Assembly (NCBI GenBank): GCA_009617715.1 | Contig: VTFK01000331.1 | Location: 310,001-374,000 of the forward strand | DNA from: Plectrocnemia conspersa | Taxonomy: Eukaryota > Arthropoda > Insecta > Trichoptera > Polycentropodidae | Direction of reading: 5' to 3' | DNA: 64,000 bases | In this document: piece after piece, positions 58,791 through 64,000 of the stretch | How the letters are laid out: the number at the start of each line of letters is the position of its first letter | Numbering within the stretch: position 1 is the first letter of the stretch | Notes under the pieces: model-generated | Databases searched by the model: none | Told to the model about the DNA's origin: nothing | Seen by the model: the letters and a program-made list of their open reading frames with translations, nothing else | Position numbers and translations under genes: made by a program

Positions 58791-61750
58791 AAATAAAATC
58801 GTGCTAAGACATATATTGATTGTAAGCTGTAAAAATAGTTTATAATTAATGATATATACTTATGTCGCTAATTTGCATACTGCTTTCAGTCTGGTGTCTC
58901 ACTACTTACTTGTGGGTGTTGATCGTGTTTACTTAGTTGTAAGGCTATCAGCTTTCATGTTACAACAGAAGATATACAATAAATATGTTTTTTTATTAAA
59001 TCAGACTCATTGTAAAGCAGCTATAACCTGTTTTTCCATTATATAACAAAGAATAATATTTTTAATTTAAATAACATATTGTTTGTATATACGTATAAAC
59101 ACGCTTAAACATAATAGTGTATCATATATAGTTGAAAACATATTGAGTCAAAGTTAGCGCGTTCGGCAGTTTCTCAAACTATGTGTATATAAATATTGTT
59201 AGCTGTAATATAGCTTATTACTTGAATGCAAACATTCTTTATTGTATGTTAGGTTATGTTTCCGAAGGATTATCAACTGATATAATGTTTTTATATAAAT
59301 TATACATTACAACATTTTGAAATGTAGTAGTATTTGTGTCTATTCTCGCGGTAGTAACAACATTGTATCGAATAACGAGTTCATCTCTTGTAGATTCAGC
59401 GTAGTTGGAAAGTCAGAAACGAAGTGGTAGTTCTGGACATATTTTTAATTTAAATTAATTATTTGAACTGTTAAAGTCTTTTAATTATCATATATTATCT
59501 CTTAAACGTGATTTTGTTATTTGAAATCGGTGCATTTAAATATGTCACCATCTTGTTAAATGCGTAATCCGGGGTTTTTGTACCTGTTCGGCCTATATAT
59601 TTGGCACTGACCGTTTAGTGCACTTGTTCAGAGATACAAACATTCAAATACGCATAATCGCTCATTGTTTGTCACGCCGACAAAGATCTAAGGGACACAA
59701 ATCAATTAATTGTATGATCTTTTGCATTTTGACTCATTATTTAGTTTTCATGTATCATGTTTATTTTTATTTGAATGATATAACATGGGTTTTATATGTT
59801 TATAAAATTATAAAATAATGTTTTTTCTCTCGCATTAAAATAAGCTATTATATATTGCTGATATTGATAATTAAATTTAATAATTTAACTTTTTATTATT
59901 GTACTTCACGCTTCCACGATTCCTCGTATAGACGAATTAAAAGATTACATGTACTACTGTTTAAGAACAATGCTTTATCGCCAAAATCATTTAGCGGAAA
60001 TAATAAGTCAAATTACAGTGAAATCTTATTTTTTTATACGCTTGCGAATCGCACACAATATACTTACATAATCGAGATAAAATAGACATATGTATACAAA
60101 ATACTGGTTTTGAGTGTTGGTATTTCCAAGTTAAATATTGTAGCTCTCTTGATCATTTTTATTTATTTAAATTTCCTTGCTTATGGTTATTATTATATAT
60201 TAGCAATAAACCGTGTAATTTTATATATAGTATATTATTCGTTTAAGAACTCTCGATTTTGTAAGATCGTATCATCGATATAATAATCACTTTCACTCCT
60301 CCGTTTTCATATGCTACCTACTCTCATTTTCGTGGTTACGCCACTTACCGGATTAACTCATAGTTTGTAACGTTAATTTCATACTGAGGCTGTCTCCGTA
60401 TTATTACGGTTTCTGAGTGTTTTGTTACGCTTTTCTTGCAACCGTAACTCAAGCGTGTCAATCGGTATTTTGATACAAAACACTAGCCTTATAAATATTT
60501 TGATATTATAGTATGTACATATGTTAATACTTGAATTGATTTTACGTTACTTCTTTTTTTTGGTTCAATTTATAAAAGGTCCGCTTGTATTTTACTATAG
60601 AAAGTTGGTCAAACTCAGTACTACTTTTTTGACCCAGAATTTAGTCGTACGCCTTATTGTGTAACCAGTAACTACACTACATAGCATTTTTTAATAAACT
60701 TGTTTTAATATCATTATAAACCATATGTAAATTATTATGCGCAATGTGTTTTTTATGTTCCAATTGCAGTATGTTGTTATTTTTTATCGTCGCTCACAAC
60801 TTACGTGGGTTATTTTTTTATACAAAAGTATGTGTGTGAACTATAAACAGACATTCAGTAAAGATAACGTTATCACAAAAAATGCTATTGTTGGTCAGTT
60901 TATGTTTAACTTTCTAAGTGTTCCGTACTCGAATATTTAACTTTTTGTTGAATAAAGAGTTTTGTAGCGCAATTTTGTTTTTACAAAGACATTTAAATAT
61001 AATGGTTAGAAGTTACTTTTGTTTAACACTCGTTAAAGTGGCATTTTTTTGGTAAAAGATATTGACAAATTTCTAGCATTATTTATTTTGTTATTCAGAA
61101 ACTATGTGTATCTTTAAATTAATGATTTCCAATAGTTTTGGTAAGAGACGTACTTTTAGTATATTTTTGCTTTAATTATTTTTATATTATGTGTATAATT
61201 ATTTTATGACTTTTCACTTAAAAAACAATATCTTTATATGCTGTACTTGCTCAGTACACGCGTTTATTTTTAATTACAAAGTTTTTAATACATATAAACA
61301 TTTATAAAATATTATACAGATCGAGTTCTTAGAAATTTGGAAATCAATTGAATCGTCGTCTCGGTCGATTCAGCATAGCTTCGCCTGGTGCAAGTTAGAC
61401 TGAATTCTCATATTCCAAGTCGATAGCGAAGTGGTAGTCTAAATTGAAGACATATTCATAATCGAAGAAATGGATGAATTATACGTCCCTACTATTTCTT
61501 GATCCTTTCACTAATGTAGATTATTTGAGTTAGAAATAAAATCTTAATAAGCCCTTAAAATTGTATTGTGTGAATAATATCGCCTTCATTGACTCCACTT
61601 AAATCAGTTTATGAATTTTCAGTAAATCCGAAAAGCAATAAATATTGAGACATGATTTAAAAAGTACTTCGAAAAACTTAATCCCTTTATCTTCAGATTT
61701 GAGGAATGACATCAAAAATTGGTCGTACAATTTCACTTCATCAATGATAA
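58791..61750. other. AT-rich gene-poor DNA with one diverged duplicate pair
   Basis: Segments at about 59390-59440 and 61360-61455 share gattcagc.tag and cgaagtggtagt followed by gacatatt and an AT-rich tail. This is an old duplication or a dispersed repeat of about 90 bases. Nothing else recognised. Confidence 0.4.
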
Positions 61751-61756
61751 AACATA

Positions 61757-61762
61757 TTTATT
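61757..61762 (-). terminator. Polyadenylation signal downstream of the 62-aa ORF
   Basis: AATAAA on the minus strand, 104 bases beyond the stop codon of the frame at 61866-62054; consistent with a short real transcript unit. Confidence 0.35.
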
Positions 61763-61865
61763 GCGAGAACTTAATACGATGAATTAGATCTTCATATTTA
61801 TACGTATTCTAGCATCCATTCAAAACACGAACTTGCACACTTATCAAGTATTCAAGAGATGTTTT

Positions 61866-62054
61866 TTAAATACGTTGAAATTCGTCATAGATGTTCTGCT
61901 CCTCTTCCATCAAATCATTTACTTCAAAAACAAGCTGCTTTACTTTCAAGGGCACGAATTTATCTTCAATTCTGTTACGCAGCATCCACAATATTAATTC
62001 TAATATGTTCACAATTTCTAGAACTGAATTCTCTTCTTGATTTGCAGTTGCCAT
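61866..62054 (-). CDS. 62-residue acidic helical protein of unknown function
   Basis: A single-exon frame beginning MATANQEENSVLEIVNILEL and continuing ILWMLRNRIEDKFVPLKVKQ, then VFEVNDLMEEEQNIYDEF. Composition is protein-like, rich in Glu, Leu, Ile and Val with heptad-like hydrophobic spacing, unlike the Lys/Asn/Phe/Tyr bias of chance frames in AT-rich DNA. The start ATG has a purine at -3 (aacATGG) and an AATAAA follows the stop by 104 bases. It resembles small subunits of scaffold complexes in general character, but I do not recognise a family. It may also be one exon of a larger gene. Confidence 0.45.
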   Translation of the reverse strand: MATANQEENSVLEIVNILELILWMLRNRIEDKFVPLKVKQLVFEVNDLMEEEQNIYDEFQRI

Positions 62055-62500
62055 GTTTGCTTAAAATTCAGACATTAAAGTATGTGTGAGTCATACTTCC
62101 GAATATGGATTTTCAAAAAATATATTGAGGATGTAAGGCGTCTGATGTTGTACACAAACATTTTCAAAAAAGGAGGATGTTTTAGGGTTGATAGAGAACA
62201 TTATATTTTAATTGAAAAATGAGGACTTGTTCTGCTTTTGGATACCATATGGTAACCCTAATTATGTGTTTGATGTATTATCCAGATAAAACTAGAAGAT
62301 GAGTGTATCTACAATAAAGTTTATAATCGTTCTTACAAGTGAATATTGTGTTATACAGTAATGGTTAAAAGTCGATTACGTTATACGAGTCGCACGAAAG
62401 GCGTTTTGACTCGCAATGCAACGCAACGGTCATTATCTCTGTTGTGATTATTGCGAAACGACACCATTGAGCCCGACGACACAATAAAGCTTTTTGCGAT

Positions 62501-62674
62501 ATGAAAATCGTCAGAAGTCGAAAAAAATTGGCGATATTTGCGTCGGCGATCGTCGTCATCTACTTACTCGGGAGATATTTCATCGAAAGTACGGGTCAAA
62601 GCTATTGTTTTAAAGATCAAAGACGCTTCAAGGTCGGCAAGAAGCAACTGACCGGCGGACGGTCTCGACCTTGA
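62501..62674 (+). CDS. 57-residue putative single-pass membrane protein
   Basis: A short open frame from ATG 62501 to TGA 62674. It opens with a basic cytoplasmic-type segment (MKIVRSRKKL), then one hydrophobic stretch of about 18 residues (AIFASAIVVIYLLGRYF), then a polar tail with a single Cys (STGQSYCFKDQRRFKVG) ending GGRSRP. GC and CpG content are clearly above the flanks, as in the genuine exons of this window. It lies 77 bases before the Ctr1 ATG on the same strand, with only 62 bases to the Ctr1 exon's acceptor. It could be an independent micropeptide, the first exon of a type II membrane protein, or a cistron upstream of Ctr1. No homologue recognised. Confidence 0.45.
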   Translation: MKIVRSRKKLAIFASAIVVIYLLGRYFIESTGQSYCFKDQRRFKVGKKQLTGGRSRP

Positions 62675-62750
62675 ACCATCTACATCTTGAGAGTGATAAT
62701 TGTAAAATATTTTGTTTAATTTTTTTTTCGTTTCAGGATCAAAATTAAAG

Positions 62751-64000
62751 ATGGATCATTCGCACCACATGGGACACGATATGCACATGGATCATGGTGA
62801 CAATGGCCACGGTGGAGATGGTGGTCATGGTGGAGATGGTGGTCATGGTGGTGATGGTGGCCATGGTGGTGATATGGGACACGCTATGGTGGTTAGTATA
62901 AAAATTGTCGTGTATTTATTTCATTAATTCGATTGATCGGTTATCGTTTTAACTAATAAATTAAAAATAGTAAATATAAGTTTTATATAAAATAAATTAG
63001 ATTTTGTATAATTGTATAAATAAATATGGAGATGGATTCAATGGGATGTTTTCTTTACATGCCAATATCGCAATTAAAAAAATATTCATTGCTTAATGTA
63101 TAAGCAGATTCTAAATAAAAAAATATAGGCTATTGTTTCAAGAAATTTAGTACATGGATAAAAATAATGATCATTAAATGTTTATATATTTTATTATATA
63201 ATCAATATCTAATATGTATTGCTTTTATATTGTTATATGCTACAAAAATGGACTTTTTAAAACCCTCCCAATTGGTTAACCAGCACGATAAGCAGTGTTA
63301 TAATCGATGACTAATAACCGAAGAACATGTGTTTGAATCCCATATGACACTTATCATATTTCAAAGATCGGAATTAGTGAATATTATAAAATTAGGCTTC
63401 CTATATTTTCCATATCTCATGGATGAATATCGTGATGATTAATTCAAATAGAGACGTCATTTGAGGGGAGGGAGAGGGATAGGAGAGCATTTGTCCACCC
63501 TTAAATTTATCCAACAAATGCATGTCATTTAATTTTTAAAGAAAATAATTTTAATATATGACATATCAGTGAAATTATATCAGAATATATTTTCCCGGTA
63601 GATACATATTTTTACCTGTGAAAATATAATTTATCTAGCCGGTTCCAGTAAAATGATATGATTTCAACTTTTCCATATGTAGTTATATGCTCATTTGCAG
63701 CACATTTCTGTAAATATATAATATATCATTAAAATAAACATATCTGATATTGTTTTTAGATGTAGTAATTACATAATTACATTATATATATATATATATA
63801 TATACATTTTAGTTTCATCTTGGAGTCCACGAAGCAATATTATTCCCAGGATGGGTCAGTACAACGGCCGGTGAAATGGTAGGCGCCTGCGTCGTAGTAT
63901 TTTTAGCAGCTTTCTTATACGAAGGTCTCAGATGTTGGCGAGAAGTTTTATTCCTCCGTGGCGTTAAAACCAATGAATCGCCGAGTCAAATGAACATTGC
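62751..64000 (+). CDS. Ctr1-type high-affinity copper transporter, 5' part (runs off the window)
   Basis: Trimeric plasma-membrane copper(I) importer of the CTR/SLC31 family. Exon 62737-62891 (ATG at 62751) encodes a Met/His-rich extracellular N-terminus: MDHSHHMGHDMHMDHGDNGH, four GHGGD repeats and MGHAMV. Exon 2, from 63813 to beyond 64000, continues FHLGVHEAILFPGWVSTTAG then a first membrane helix (VGACVVVFLAAFLYEGLR) and CWREVLFLRGVK. The join MVFH..HExILFxGW is the family's start of the membrane domain. The second and third helices, with the MxxxM and GxxxG motifs, lie outside the window. Met- and His-rich clusters capture copper. The 921-nt intron contains a SINE-like element and a TA microsatellite. 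Gly/Asp repeats lengthen the ectodomain. Confidence 0.92.
63270..63450 (+). repeat. tRNA-derived SINE-like element, copy 3, in Ctr1 intron 1
   Basis: ggttaaccagcacgataagc looks like a tRNA A-box region and gtgtttgaatcccat a B-box, followed by the shared tail gatcggaattagtgaatatt. Best-preserved of the three copies. Confidence 0.55.
63783..63804. repeat. (TA)n microsatellite next to the Ctr1 exon 2 acceptor
   Basis: Eleven TA units directly before the tacattttag acceptor at 63812. It replaces the usual polypyrimidine tract. Confidence 0.8.

Overview
The window is insect nuclear DNA. It is AT-rich between genes, has short canonical GT-AG introns (about 55-75 nt) as well as multi-kilobase ones, and is loaded with MITEs, mariner, hAT, piggyBac and LINE debris. 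It carries insect-specific genes: Hairless, the Notch-pathway corepressor, and a seven-transmembrane odorant receptor. I cannot fix the order of insect from sequence alone. Base composition is very uneven: Hairless, the first eIF4A3 exon, the UBE2J1-like gene and the MFSD14-like gene are strikingly GC- and CpG-rich against an AT-rich background.

Layout. 1.2-3.2 kb: the 3' part of Hairless (minus) and its CpG-rich 5' region. 3.7-5.9 kb: transposon debris. 6.2-7.7 kb: eIF4A3-like DEAD-box helicase (plus, 4 exons). 8.0-10.9 kb: decayed LINEs. 11.6-17.8 kb: SF3B2, a U2 snRNP splicing factor (minus, 8 exons), with LINE, Tigger-like and hAT relics in its introns. 18.2-19.9 kb: MITE cluster. 21.2-22.2 kb: intronless UBE2J1-like ER ubiquitin-conjugating enzyme (minus) with an overlapping upstream ORF. 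24.0-25.4 kb: intronless MFSD14/Hiat1-like transporter (plus). 25.9-34.6 kb: a NuSAP-like spindle protein (minus, 5 exons, one apparent frameshift, a mariner in its big intron). 36.6-37.3 kb: AP-2 sigma adaptin (plus, 3 exons). 38.1-41.0 kb: a complete odorant receptor (minus, 5 exons, 417 aa). 41.1-61.8 kb: a 20 kb AT-rich, gene-poor stretch with foldback elements, a few exon-like islands and three CpG-rich islands. 61.9 kb to the end: a 62-aa ORF (minus), a 57-aa single-pass membrane ORF (plus) and the first two coding exons of a Ctr1-type copper transporter that runs off the window.

The genes form no single pathway. Hairless, eIF4A3, SF3B2, AP-2 sigma, UBE2J1, NuSAP and Ctr1 are housekeeping or developmental loci of an ordinary euchromatic region. 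The most useful outcomes are reconstructed gene models (Hairless core, SF3B2, NuSAP-like, odorant receptor) whose splice phases all agree, and a short list of oddities: two intronless genes whose human homologues have introns, a divergent N-terminal half of eIF4A3, an E2F/CHR-like composite site next to the NuSAP start codon, a homopolymer frameshift, a repeated foldback family, and candidate micro-exons in the gene-poor zone. I saw no convincing previously undescribed multi-gene system.
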